A stretch of 64,000 nucleotides of DNA, from the NCBI GenBank assembly GCA_021292165.1, contig CM037877.1, positions 81,747,691-81,811,690 of the forward strand, written 5' to 3'. Positions 21,813-32,601 of the stretch are shown piece after piece. The stretch comes from Shinisaurus crocodilurus (Eukaryota > Chordata > Lepidosauria > Squamata > Shinisauridae). The position numbers and the translations under genes were made by a program. The notes beneath the pieces are model-generated. The model was not told the origin of the DNA. It made no database searches and was given only the letters and a program-made list of their open reading frames with translations. Every line of letters begins with the position of its first letter. Position 1 is the first letter of the stretch.

Positions 21813-22110
21813 TGCATCAGGGCAGAGCCAGGATTGAGGGGGCCCTTGGCAAAGTACCATCTGGTAGGCCTGCTCCCACACAATGGTCCCCACCTGGCCA
21901 CAGGCCTACCTGGTGGCAGTAGTGTAGAGCTGAGAAGTCACAATTTTAAATTTCCCACAATGCCCCAGAGCATCAGTCTGGGGCATTGTGTGAAATCTAA
22001 AATGGCCGCTTCTCAGACCCACCCACCTGGTATAGAAGCCAAGGACAGGCATCAATACCAGTGTTGGGGCTCTGGCAACTGCCTGATGGTGCTGGGTGCT
22101 GACACCAGAC
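21813..22110. repeat. Fold-back repeat, family G, copy 1
   Basis: Contains the hairpin 'cacaatgccccagagc' / 'tctggggcattgtgtga' at about 21957-21994 and inverted 'ggtaggcctg' / 'caggcctacc' segments. The 'tctggggcattgtgtgaaa' motif recurs at about 40528-40546, so it is dispersed. Confidence 0.5.
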
Positions 22111-23638
22111 CCGGAGATCATGCACAGATGCACTATAATATTATATCCCATCTTCTTCACCATGAACACACATACAAACACTCTGTAGCTCAACTCAGGA
22201 TATCACCCTATAGAAATCTTGATTTACCCCCATATATATATTTTAAAATACCTGACTGTTTCCTTAGGTGGATCTAGTGAACAGCTTAATTTAAAAAGAA
22301 ACCGCAGGCATGAAGTACGGTACCCTTTCTTATAAGACAGTAAGGAATCTAAAAACCATTTCAAAGTTCTTGCACCTATTCCACAGTAACTTAGCCTCAT
22401 TTTAATTCAAGCACATAGAGCAAATGCTAAACCTGTGGTTCCTCTCATACTGAGTGGAAAGGATTACTATTGCAACAGCATGTATGTTTACATTTGGGGG
22501 GTGCAGAGGGATTCTGATTTAGAGACTTCATTCATAATCCCAAGTCAGTACGTGAGGGAACCACAGGTTCAGCATTTGCTCTGTGTGCTTGGCTTACAAG
22601 CTAACTGGGTTAAGCTGCCATTCCTGAGTTATGACTGAATGGCTCTGTTAGAATTCCCCCTCCCCACCCCCTAAAAAAAAGACATAACAATACCTTTCAT
22701 TCTGCTCTTTTTGAATTCACCCACAAAGCTCTCATGTAATGAGCATTATGACTAAGAAAAGTGGTTAGGGCTGCCACATTAATGTACATTGAACTTTGAT
22801 ACATCAGTATCAAAGCCTGATACTGATACATCAATATCAATGTTTATTTGAAAAATGGACAACTTCACACCTTGCTTCCTCCCCACCCCCCACCCCCGAA
22901 TCTTGACCATATGGTGCTGCCATGTCACATTGCAGAGCAGGACATTTTGGCCTTTGTTTCTCCAACTCATACGTAACATAACTCTGTGAATAAGCCATGT
23001 GGTAAAGCCTTCCTGTCTACTTTAGGAAGTTGCATGTGTTAGCCTCAGATAACATTTCAACGCCAATAAGCCAGTGAACATATTTGTGGGGCAATGTTAT
23101 GGACAAGGGGACAGGAATAGCTGATGGTAGTTTTGCTGCAAAACTATGCAAAATAACCAGTGTTAGGCTCATATATGAGGGTTTTTTTCACTTCAAAAGC
23201 TCCAAACATTTTGGCAGGCATTGTGAAATGCAGCATGCTTTCAACAAATGTACTCATGAGTCATACTTGTTCTCATGATATTTCAACCTATCCCTGCCAA
23301 ACCATCTGTATTATCATGATGTATTAACCCCTTCACTCCAAACTATCATTTTCCACGCCATACAGTATCTTAATCCTTGATTCACGGCAACAGTATGGCA
23401 TCTATGCACAAGAATATCTGTTTTTTGCAGCCCTCAGAGTGCAAAGTCTATGATGCAGTGCAACTGCAACTAAACCACATGTGTGGAAAAAAATCTGAAT
23501 GGAGGTTTTAATTAAAGTGAACACTTGAGAATATTGGATGAATTGATATGCAATCAGTACCAACCAAAATTTGAACTTGTGGATGGATTTCTCACAAAAT
23601 CTACTGTTCAAGATTAGAAAATAGAACTGAACATATAT
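22111..23638. other. No recognised gene
   Basis: Unassigned. A small repeated 'gatacatcartatcaa' motif is present at about 22798-22840. Confidence 0.35.
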
Positions 23639-23832
23639 AGCTGTCTTACACTGAGTTAGACCATTGGTCTTTATAGTGCATGACTGTCTATTGCAACTAG
23701 CAGTAGCTTTCTAGATACTGAGGCAAAGGTCCTTTTGAGCTCTGCAACTTTTAAAACTGGAGATGCTAGGATTGAACCTGGAACCCTCTGTGAGCAAACC
23801 CTGTACTCTTCCACTGAGCGATGGTCCATCTT
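23639..23832 (-). mobile_element. tRNA-derived SINE (type T2), minus strand, diverged
   Basis: In reverse: 'ggaccatcgctcagtggaag' (box A), 'ggttccaggttcaatccta' (box B), then the 'gcagagctcaaaaggacc' region and the 'gaccaatggtctaactcagt' end. Same family as 50861-51059. Confidence 0.75.
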
Positions 23833-24505
23833 TACATATGGGGATAATACCTCATAGTATCATTCTGTTAACTAGCACCTGAACAATTTGGAACAGGAAT
23901 TAATTACTAATATTTACAAAGGGATCCAGAATTTTGTGTACAGCTGCAAGAAATGGTAGACACAAAATTGTAGCCACCTACTGGAAAGAAAAACAATGCC
24001 TGCAAAACTGAATGCAGGGAAGTCTGGTTGTGTGGGCAGAAGTCCGCTTATGCAACATTGGATTTAAGCTAAGTTTATTTATGAAACATACCAATATACA
24101 GAACAAGCATCTGATAAAAAAGCAATAAATAATGGTTCTATTAACCTAACACCTCTGCTTTCAGCAGCTCCTCTCCCTGTCTGCTGTCCCTCACTCTGAT
24201 CCTAATCACTAACTGACTTTTCCAACTGACACTCCACCCATCAATCTATTCTGGCCTCTTCTGTCAATCATTTCCCCACTCATTCTTCTGTTACGGCTCT
24301 CAACATGGAAATGGATTGTATAGGACATTTTGTCTGCAGCTGTGTACAAGGAGAACAGTATCAGACCATTTTCAGCTGTGCGACTAGGCTCTGGGGCAAG
24401 GACTAGGCTCTGCTGGGGCAGACCTTCCTTGAGCATGGAATGGGGGATCTTTGTTTGTGTTTGACAGAGCAGTCAGTTTCTCAGTTTGTTTCTTTGTCTT
24501 TAAAC
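23833..24505. other. No recognised gene
   Basis: Unassigned sequence. Confidence 0.35.
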
Positions 24506-24527
24506 CAGGGGCAGGGAACCTCTAGAG

Positions 24528-25283
24528 CAGTGTTCTCCAACCTTGGGTCCCCAGATGTTTCTGGCCTACAACTCCCAGCATGTAACAACACAACAGCTGT
24601 GGCACAAGTGTTTTCATTTGGAAAGGTACAGGATGGCTAGAACAACAATCTTGTTTAGTCTGACACTACTATTCTATTCTCATGGGGAAAGTAGGTGGGA
24701 AAGAAATATGAGCTGATCACATGGTTTGTACTTTCTGATGACGTAGTATGATTGTTAAGTTTTTTTCCTGTAACTTTTGTGGTAGAGAGAAGGATTGCTT
24801 TCTGTGTGCTTCTTCTTGTCTCTTCTCTCTGACTTATTGCAATCATGTAATGAAGTGTGCTAGACTGGACTGGCTATGCACTGGCTATGCATTATAATCT
24901 GCAATATAGACTGTAATTTAGGAGATTGTATTCACTCTGATATAGAATAAACAGGTAGTAAAAACCCTGTGGTGGATTCTATGGAAATTCCTAATTACAG
25001 TTGAGCTGACAGGACGAGCAAGCTGGAGCTGGCTGTAACCCGAGACGCTTGGACAAGCTGTGTGTGGAAGAGACAAAGGCTGAATCTCTGTGTGAACGAC
25101 ATGGGCCGGTTACACACATGAGACAGAGGCTAAATCTTCCAACTCACGCTCTGCTGTATCCAGGTAGGCAGACCTACAGGGTGGATTATAAGCCATCAGG
25201 GCTGGAGCAATTTTAGCCCTTTCAGGGGCATGCTGGGAGTTGTAGGCCAAAAACATCTGGGGAACCAAGGTTGGAGAACACTG
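24528..25283. mobile_element. Inner hAT MITE with perfect 8-bp TSD, carrying an LTR-like insertion
   Basis: Ends CAGTGTTCTCCAACCTTGG and its complement, flanked by CTCTAGAG on both sides (24520-24527 and 25284-25291). This TSD fits the hAT preference nTCTAGAn. The arms match the uninterrupted 133-bp element at 59546-59678. The internal 640 bp is the LTR-like repeat. Confidence 0.85.
24581..25224 (+). mobile_element. LTR-like element copy 2, within the hAT MITE
   Basis: Starts at TGTAACAACACAACAGC by alignment with the LTR at 19456. Shared landmarks are 'gctgatcacatggtttgt', 'agaataaacaggtagta' and the 'gtgtgtggaag' region. The right boundary is uncertain: I place it at 'ctttca' before 'ggggcatgctggg', and no clean TSD is seen. 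No coding sequence. Confidence 0.65.
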
Positions 25284-25401
25284 CTCTAGAGGTTGTTGGC
25301 CTACAACACCCATCATTCCAGACCATTAGTCATGTTGGCTGGGGCTAATGGGTGTTGGAGTCCAACAACATCTGGAGGGCCACAGGATTCCCCCATTGCT
25401 G

Positions 25402-27460
25402 ATTTAAATAAAGGTATTTGTTTTGTTGTGTCTCTCAGGAGTGTGAGCAGGGAAGCATTTTATCCAGACATACAAATTAAGGCTCCAGATTTCCTTGGTG
25501 GGGGCTTGAGCCAGAAAATAAAGCAGAAACATGGCAAACCCTAGATCTTTGAACCCAGCCCTTGGTACTAATTCAAGGGTTCCAAGGTGGATATTTGTTT
25601 TGAACCAATGAAGGACTCCCACAGTGCAGAAATGGAGATGCGCTGTAAGCTGTGTTTTGTCATGATTCAGCCTGAGTTTTCTTCCACCTGCACCTCCATT
25701 GGTCTCTTTTGCAGCTTCATATCCTGTAGCTGGGGCTAAAACAAGGTGACACTTGGTTTAGATGAACACACTCAAAAATGAAAAGGAATGTGTACAAATT
25801 CTACTCTGTTCCAATGTATTTGTAAATTAGGGCTTGCCAAACTTCTCTGAACTTCACTTTGAAGCTTGGTTTGGCTTGCTCCTATTTTCATTTCCAATCT
25901 TTTTTTCGGTTCATTTGAGCAGGAAAAGTGCACATTTCTGGGCACATTTATTAAAAGTGTGCACTTTCCCACCCACCCACTCAAATTAAGTGTGAAAATG
26001 AGTATATATATATTTTTGAAAGAAGCACATTTCAAAGTGTGTTTTAAAAACAACAAGACTGCAAGTTCAAGTATGTGCAAACATTATTATTATTATTTTT
26101 TTTTAAAGTGCTGCCATTTGCGCTTGGGGTTGCAAATGGGGCAAGACTGAATTATTTGCGAACTGAAATGAAACTGTTGTACATCTCTATTGTAAACCTT
26201 GTGCTTTTATGTGCATGTGTATAAATCAATTGATAGTGAAGGACTGAATTCTACAAGTCCCTGAGCTCTGACAGCTTTCAACTCACTACGAGATAAGAGC
26301 ACTTGACAATCTGCAGGATCAGCCTGTAAACTAAAGCAAACCCCCAGACAGTACTGAAAATGTTTGATTAAAACATATCTTCAAGGACATTCTTTTTTAT
26401 TTTTAGATGCTATTTTTCACCTTCAAAAGTCTCTGGGAGCCTGAGAGCTCATGTCTTCTTTTTTTATATAGCTTTTGTTTATGATCTGAGTAATGCTAAA
26501 AGACCAGGACTTTGTGATCTTTAGGCCCAGTGACTACTGACAAGGGAAAAACCCATACAAAATAAGGGGGGAAATGACAAAAGTGGGATCAAGCCATCTC
26601 CAGCTACTTCCTGAAGCTCCCTAGGCAATCTACAATGTTAAGAAAAAGTGGAATGAAGCAAGGCACCCTAGACTGACTGATAGCTGAGGAACTGTCCAGC
26701 AAAAGAACATCATCTCCAAATGCGATATTATAGAAATGCTAATTAAAAACATTACAGACCAGCCCTAAAACACATCAAGATGGGTAGAGCACAGGCAAAA
26801 ATCAAGAAATACTCACCTACTTTGGGCATTTGTTGAAGCAATGAATGCAAGTAAAGTGTTTCTGGATGAGTCTAAGGCACAGTTAGCTTTATTGACCTGG
26901 GCAATTTTCAAAATCCTCAGTCAACATTTAAAAGTTGGCAAGACAGCCATTTTATCTTCTGCACTTGTCCTATCTTTTGGTTTTATCCATGTTTGCCTTG
27001 CCCTCTTTGATGAGCTCACAATTCAGGATGAGCTGTACTCTACACACTCAAGAATAAGCGGTCATCTCTGAGAGTGCAGTTCAACTTCTCTAGCTCAGGA
27101 GATACTCAAGCAGAAACCTGAGGCTAAAAGGGTTCAACAGAACCTTAACCAGATTTACTGTATCATCCACTCAAAAGTATGAAATCTCTAGCTGCTTTCT
27201 CTTTCCTAGAAAGCTGCAGCCAAAGCTATGGCTTTCCCTTAACCCAAAATATTTAAGGTGGGAGAAAATGCTCACGGATTGCCTGTTAGCCAAAGAACCT
27301 ATGGGATGAAAGTAGCATAGGGGTGGTTCTAAATCAGGCTCTTTATTTGTGGGAAAACTGAACTATTTCCCCCAAACTTGTCAAATAGCATGGTTTATTC
27401 TGACTCCAATTACGGGCCAAATCTGACCCCATCATGCCCCCTAATGTGTCACCAGGAGTG
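25402..27460. other. No recognised gene; one repeat fragment
   Basis: About 25850-26190 is a dispersed-repeat fragment (the 'gcgaactgaaatgaaac' and 'gtacatctct' motifs are typical), with (TA)n at about 26002-26013. Nothing else is assignable. Confidence 0.35.
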
Positions 27461-27464
27461 TGCT

Positions 27465-27600
27465 AGGGCAGGGGTGCAGAACCTCTTTTAGTCTGGGGGC
27501 TGAATTCCATTTCAGATAATTTCAGCTTATTTCAGATAAGCTCTTGGGGGCTGCATTCCAGTAGTGTGCAAGGCCAAAGGCAAAAGGGCAGGGCCAAAAA
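27465..27600 (+). repeat. Dispersed repeat fragment related to 8550-8720
   Basis: 'caggggtgcagaacctctt' resembles hAT-like MITE left ends and is followed by 'gggggctgcattccagtag' and 'ggccaaaggcaaaagg', in the same order as at 8560-8660. Confidence 0.45.
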
Positions 27601-28520
27601 TAGATGGAAGGTGTGAAGGAATTGGGGAATTGTATTGGATGGAAGGGAGGGAGGAGCTTTGGGGCTGGCTGGGTGGGGTAAAGAGATGTAAAACATTTCA
27701 CAAAATGAATGAGTTCATCTTGGAACTGTTTCAGAACCTCTCTGCATTTGGACAGATATATTTTTTAAAAAATCTACCCAAAAGCCCAAGGACAGAAAAG
27801 TGAGTTTAATATAATGGGATCTCTTCAGATCATGTGTGGTTTAAGAACATGCTCTGTCTTGATCTGTTTTAATCTCATGGATCTAATACCAATTCATACA
27901 TTATACAACCATTTTATCATGTTTATGTTTAATGATTACCTTCCTGTTTAATATATCAGGTGTTTTGTCTGCTCACAACATAGCCTTGTAAGGATGTACT
28001 GGACATTACAAGTAAAAACATACCCCTTTTTAAGGTCAGGAACTGAGGCTGAGAGAAAGCACAAAGCCAGACACTGATAGGTCTTGCTACCCTGGATGAC
28101 TGCTATGCTGAGGCTACTATGGCATAATGTAGCCACACAACCCTATATACTCACTGCAGTAGCATCAATAGCAGCATAATTGCCATAGGTGCAAAAGTTA
28201 ACATCGCAACATTGATGGTAATTCCCTGCACCAGCCCCACAGTATACCGAAGGCACCAGTCAATGCAATGTGATGTCTGAACAACCCCACGACACCACCC
28301 TACCCAGTACACACAATGCGCAGCCAGGCAGCTAGAAAGAGACCACAGCTAGACAGAGACTCTCCCTGTATATAGCACTGTAGATAGGAGGTTTGCATGG
28401 AGCTTCCCTGATGAAGGGATTGAGTCCCAATGTGGCAGCAATGCCTACACAAACACACAAAAACATCCTTAGCACTGGCACAGCACATTTGTATTACTGT
28501 CTCTATGAGAGGAACCGGAA
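27601..28520. other. No recognised gene
   Basis: Unassigned sequence. Confidence 0.35.
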
Positions 28521-28585
28521 TTTTATTTATTTATTTATTACATTTGTGAATCGCCCATCTGGCCGGCCACCCTGGGCGATGAGCT
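28521..28585 (-). mobile_element. L2-like LINE 3'-end fragment, minus strand
   Basis: TTTA-type tail followed by 'tcgcccatctggccggcc' and 'accctgggcgat', matching the 3' end at 922-1010. Confidence 0.85.
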
Positions 28586-29000
28586 GGGATTGATAAGGAA
28601 GGACTGAAGCTACAACAACAAGCGCATAGTAGACAGCACAATAGTTGACTATCTACAGTTGACGCCCTAGTTGTATATTTCTATTTATTTTATGTACAAA
28701 AACATTTTATCCTGCACCTTTCATCTTGGAGGGACCCTCAGGGTGGTTAATGTAGGAAAATAGTATCGAACAGTAAGAAATGTGAACCATTTAAAACACA
28801 CACAGCCTGAACAAGCTGTACTAAAACAGCAGCACAAGTGTCAGCCAGGGAACATGGCAAAACAGAGAGACACAACTAAAAGTGTGCACCTGAACAAAAC
28901 TGTTTCATGTGCTCAAGGAAGTAACTGGCCACACACTGGGCATGCTGCTTCTCACCACTGTGTTTCTATGGTGGCTAATGCTACACCTGTTACATTACTG
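28586..29000. other. No recognised gene; LINE-tail-like fragment
   Basis: About 28675-28760 ('atttattttatgtac', 'gggaccctcagggtgg') looks like another reversed LINE 3' end. The rest is unassigned. Confidence 0.3.
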
Positions 29001-29472
29001 TCTGTCATCAGGACCGGTGCAGGGCAGTTTGGCGCCCTAGGCTAGATTATATTTAGCGCCCCCCCCTCTAGTACCGTGGGGGGGGGCTCCGGAAAGCAGC
29101 CCTGCTCTGCAACCTCCCGCCCTCACCCCCGCCGCCACCGGACACACACACCCGCACGCTGCCGCTGCCGCTGCCGCCCCCCACCTACCTTCCCACGCCT
29201 CCTCCGAAAAGGGAGTACATTACTCAGTCAACAACATTTGAATTTTTAAAAGTGCATTGATTCTTTTAAAATATTGCTTCAAACATTTAAAAAACCAGAT
29301 GACCCTAGGATGCTTGAGAACTAGGGTTATTATTATTCTTTTTATCATCATCAAAAATTTATTACATGCCTTTCTCAGAAAAAAGACTTCAGACATCTTA
29401 CAAGAGGAATTAAAAGGTACCAAAAGAATTAAAACTATTTACAGCACAAGCCTATCAGGGGGTGCCTGCAAA

Positions 29473-29655
29473 CCCCCCCCCCCGACACCTACCTTCTCCG
29501 TGCTGTTTCCGGAGCCCCGCCCGCGCTCTGTTTTTGGCCGGGGGAAACCAGAGCAACAGGGCTGTTTAAGCCCTGTTGCCCTGGTTCTTCCCGCCAAAAC
29601 AGAGCGCGGGCGGGGCTCCGGAAACAGCACGGAGAAGGTAGGTGTCGGGGGGGGG
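29473..29655. repeat. Very long GC-rich inverted repeat (arms about 87-91 nt, 5-nt loop)
   Basis: Arms 29473-29563 and 29569-29655 are complementary with only a handful of mismatches, around the loop gttta (29564-29568). Both arms include 'ccggagccccgcccgcgctc' or its complement and 'acacctaccttctccgtgc' or its complement. The predicted hairpin is exceptionally stable. Confidence 0.9.
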
Positions 29656-29870
29656 AGGCAGCGCGGAGTAGAGGCGAGGCAAGGCGAGGCAAAGCGAGGC
29701 GCGGGGGGGGGGGGAGGCGGCGCGAGGCGAAGTGGGGGGGAGGCGGCGCAGAAGCGAGGCGAGGTGGGGGGAGGCGGCGCGAGGTGGGGGGAGGCGGCGC
29801 GGAGGCGAGACAAGGTGGGGGGGAGGCGGCGCGGAGGCGAGACAAGGTGGGGGGGAGGCGCCCAGGCTCG
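29656..29870 (+). repeat. G-rich minisatellite, 32-bp period in its right half
   Basis: Units start at 29791, 29823 and (partial) 29855 with 'gaggcggcgcggaggcgaga' and 'caaggtgggg'. To the left are degenerate 'gaggcggcgcgaggtggggg' variants. Repeated G-runs of 6 to 12 are present. Confidence 0.85.
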
Positions 29871-30047
29871 GCCCCACCACTACTCCGGGCGCAATCCCTG
29901 ACCTGGCTTTCTTGGAGAGGCGGGCGGGCGGGCAGGGCAGGAGCGCGCCGGCAGCGAAGAGGAGCGCAGCGTTCTGCGCCCTCTTCCGCTACGCGCCCTA
30001 GGCAACAGCCTAGTTGGCCTAGCGGTAGCGCCGGCCCTGTCTGTCAT

Positions 30048-30779
30048 GCACTCTGGAAAGGATCAAGAGCCCTGCTAAAGCAAAAAGAGAGTAACTCTAC
30101 AGAGCAGCAGCCTGTGCAAAGTGCTTGTGGTCTGCATGGCACTGGAGGTGGGGAACATCCTTGCCTCTGTGGGTATTGAGGGGTGGTGAGACCAGAGAAA
30201 CAAGAGGGATGCATAAAGGGTAGCAGCTGGCCTGGAACACATGATTCTGATGACTAAGGTATGGTTGAGTGAGTGTATCACCTAGGTGCTTTTTCATCAC
30301 ATGCCTCAGCTTAGTTGAGTATAGCTGGAAGTTTACCTAGTGGGGAGATAGTCATCAAGATAATGCACACCTATCCACTGTAAGGACTTGAACTGGAACA
30401 CTGTCTCCAGTTTCTGATTGTTCTTTTTCATATGCCCTGGCTCATATCCTGCAAATAAAAATGAGTACCGAGTGTTCAGCCAGCAGTACCAAGCACTTTG
30501 CACCCTCATCGCTTTTCCTGAAGGGAGGGGGGAAATGGGGGAAGGAAGTGCAGGCAGGTGTCATGCTTTGTGCTATCATCTCCTCCCTTTGCTGAGTTTC
30601 CCTCTCTGGCTTACCTGTGTGCAGTGCTTCATCCTTAAAGCCCCAGTTTCAGGAATGGAATTGATTTTACTGGGGGATGTTTGTATCTTATATCCTGTGG
30701 CAGGGGACCTGAGGTGTTGGGGCATTCCATAGTGGACACTAGGTTTAGTAAATGATTTGTTTTGGAATGATGATCCAGA
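30048..30779. other. No recognised gene
   Basis: Unassigned sequence. Confidence 0.35.
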
Positions 30780-31016
30780 GACCCAGTGTGGCGTAGTGGT
30801 GAGAGTGCTGGACTGGGACTTGTGAGACCCAGGTTCTAGTCCCCAGTTGGCCATGAAGCTCACTGGGGGACTTTGGGCCAGTCACTGACTCTCACCATAA
30901 CCTACCTCATTGGGTTATTGTGAGGATAAAATGAGGAGGAGGAGGAGGAGGACCATGTAAGCTGCCTTGGGTTTCTTGCAAAAGGAAAAAAAGGCTGGAT
31001 GTAAATGTAATAATAA
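30780..31016 (+). mobile_element. tRNA-derived SINE (type T1), plus strand
   Basis: 5' tRNA-like head with box A 'tggcgtagtggt' and box B 'ggttctagtcc'. The body contains 'catgaagctcactggggga', 'gccagtcactgactctcacc', 'cctacctcattgggttattg' and 'tgaggataaaatgagg', and the 3' end 'aagctgccttgggtttcttg' with 'gtaataataa'. This layout is that of the widespread squamate tRNA SINEs (Sauria/ACA/Squam type; exact name not settled). A reverse copy lies at 33831-34066. Confidence 0.9.
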
Positions 31017-31393
31017 ACAAACAAACACCAACAGTCATGATAGTTTATTTTCAGCTTTTGAATACGTCTTGTTAGTGAGGATATACACAGGCCAAGAAGT
31101 AGAATTTAGATTGGCTTCCAAGAGAGAGAACTAGAACTACAACATCCTCATGCTTTTACACTATGCACATTTTAATACCCAATGATGGACACAATAAACA
31201 AGAACCTAGCAGAGCGAATTCAGTTAGTGTAATTGAATTAACTGGCTTGTATCCAGCCCAGATGTTATTTAGGCTTAATTATGCATCCTAAGAAGGCCCT
31301 GTGGGAGTTGTATTCGACCTGAACATAACATATCTGATAACTGTGAAATGGGACTTGGGTGTGTCACACTGGATCGTGTCTTAGAATCTGGAT
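31017..31393. other. No recognised gene
   Basis: Unassigned sequence. Confidence 0.35.
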
Positions 31394-31515
31394 ATGTAGA
31401 AGGTAGATCTTCAGATGTTTTGGACTTCAACTCCCAGAAGCCCCTGCCAACATGGCCAATGGTCAGGAATGCTGGGAGTTGAAGTCCAAGACGCATCTAG
31501 AGATCTACTTTCTGC
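31394..31515. mobile_element. Palindromic MITE, about 120 bp
   Basis: 'gaaggtagatcttcagatg' faces 'catctagagatctactttc', and 'ggacttcaactcccag' faces 'ctgggagttgaagtcc', around a loop with 'aacatggccaatggtc'. Transposon superfamily not determined. Confidence 0.7.
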
Positions 31516-31920
31516 CCACCGCTCTCTGAGAGGACACTTGGAAAAAATAGTTTGATGACTGCAATCTGATCCATTGTGGGTAAGTGTACTAGTGAAGAAA
31601 AGTCAGGATGGGGCACAAATGACCAAGCTGTCATTTGTCACAAACAGAGTCAGTGCACTGCATCTACACAACAGAGTCACTGCCCTCAAATTGGGAACAG
31701 CCACCATTACAGGATGCATTGTATTGGCATCACACCAAGTGGTTATCTAAGCAAAGATATAGTCTGGGATCCAAGGGAATGTGTGGCTATCTTCACTGAC
31801 CCAAAGAGGCTTCTGAGTCTCCTCTTCCTGGCAGTAGTACTCCTCGCCACCCAATAAGCAAGCTGCTGCTGAGCTTCATGGCAGCTCCACAAACACCCAG
31901 CTTTCACAAACACCCTCTCT
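31516..31920. other. No recognised gene
   Basis: Unassigned sequence. Confidence 0.3.
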
Positions 31921-32048
31921 CAGGCTAGACAGAGACAGCGACTTGCCCAAGGCCACCCAGTGAGCTCCAGAGTTAAGCAGGGCTATAAACGTGGGTCTCC
32001 CACATCTCTGCACAGCATTCAGGTTCCTGCACCACACTGGCACACCAG
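31921..32048 (-). mobile_element. tRNA-derived SINE fragment (type T1 or MIR-like), minus strand
   Basis: 'cttgcccaaggccaccca', 'gtgagctcc', a degraded box B ('aaacgtgggtctccc') and 'gcaccacactggc' follow the order of the reversed SINE at 33831-34066. Confidence 0.6.
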
Positions 32049-32461
32049 CTAAAGGTAGCCAAATATTGTGTATATCATCAACCCTTGGTTGGTACAGAAG
32101 GTGTTAATTTGCTCCTTTTATAGGCAGGCTAATTCAATGGGTGAGAGACTTTTCGGAACTCACAGCTTATGAACAAATAGTTTTCATAAATAGATGGAGG
32201 GAAGATACATTCCAAAATATCTTGCAGAATTTTTTAGAACTCTGTGCAGACTGAGGAAGGAATGACATGTTCCTCTCCCTCGCATGGCCCATTCTTTGCA
32301 CTGTCTACACCACTCTCTCTTTTATTTTTTTTAATCTTACTTTCCATTCTTTAACATTTCCCCTTTCCTTTTCCCTTTCCCCCCATTCTTTAGTTTTTCT
32401 TTTCTTTAAAAAAATAATAGTACTATAATAGGCAAATAAGCAGATGTCAAAGTGGTAACTG
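32049..32461. other. No recognised gene
   Basis: Unassigned; T/C-rich at about 32310-32400. Confidence 0.35.
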
Positions 32462-32464
32462 TAA

Positions 32465-32598
32465 GGGTGCAATCCTTTGCATGTTTAGACAGAAAAAAGT
32501 CCTACAGCTCCCAGCATGACCCAGTCAGCCATGCTAGCTGGGACATGCTGGGAGTTGTAGGACTTTTTTCCTGTCTAAACACACATATGATTGTGCCC
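32465..32598. mobile_element. Palindromic Harbinger-like MITE, 134 bp, TAA duplication
   Basis: Ends GGGTGCAATCCTTTGCATG and the complement of 'cacatatgattgtgccc', flanked by TAA on both sides (32462-32464, 32599-32601). The arms continue through 'tgtttagacag' and 'aagtcctac' with their complements. A TAA duplication and G-rich start fit PIF/Harbinger. Confidence 0.7.
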
Positions 32599-32601
32599 TA
32601 A

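Larger units (their letters stand above)
24506..25401. mobile_element. Outer hAT-like MITE of a three-level nest
   Basis: Left end CAGGGGCAGGGAACC (24506), right end complementary to CAGCAATGGGGGAATCC (ending 25401). The right arm has the usual 'ttgttggcctacaacacccat' body and its inverted partner 'gggtgttggagtccaacaac'. Flanks ctttaaac (24498-24505) and atttaaat (25402-25409) match at 6 of 8 bases. The inner element at 24528-25283 interrupts it near its left end. Confidence 0.7.
29009..30039 (+). mobile_element. GC-rich hAT-like element, family H, copy 1 (1,031 bp), 8-bp TSD
   Basis: Left end CAGGACCGGTGCAGGGCAG, right end GGTAGCGCCGGCCCTG (inverted CAGGGCCGGCGC). TCTGTCAT flanks both sides (29001-29008, 30040-30047). 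Subterminal 'ggcgccctaggc' and 'gcgccctaggcaacagcc' occur at both ends. It contains an AT-rich block (29216-29455), a large palindrome (29473-29655) and a G-rich minisatellite (29656-29870). The overlapping ORFs rich in Gly, Arg and Pro are low-complexity artefacts. No transposase is encoded, so it is non-autonomous. Confidence 0.9.

Noticed and set aside
29257..30179. Gly/Arg/Pro-rich proteins on both strands
   Set aside because: These are translations of the G-rich minisatellite and GC-rich hAT interior, open in several frames at once because of base composition.
30780..30860. A genuine tRNA gene
   Set aside because: Box A and B are present, but no cloverleaf acceptor stem closes and a SINE body follows directly.
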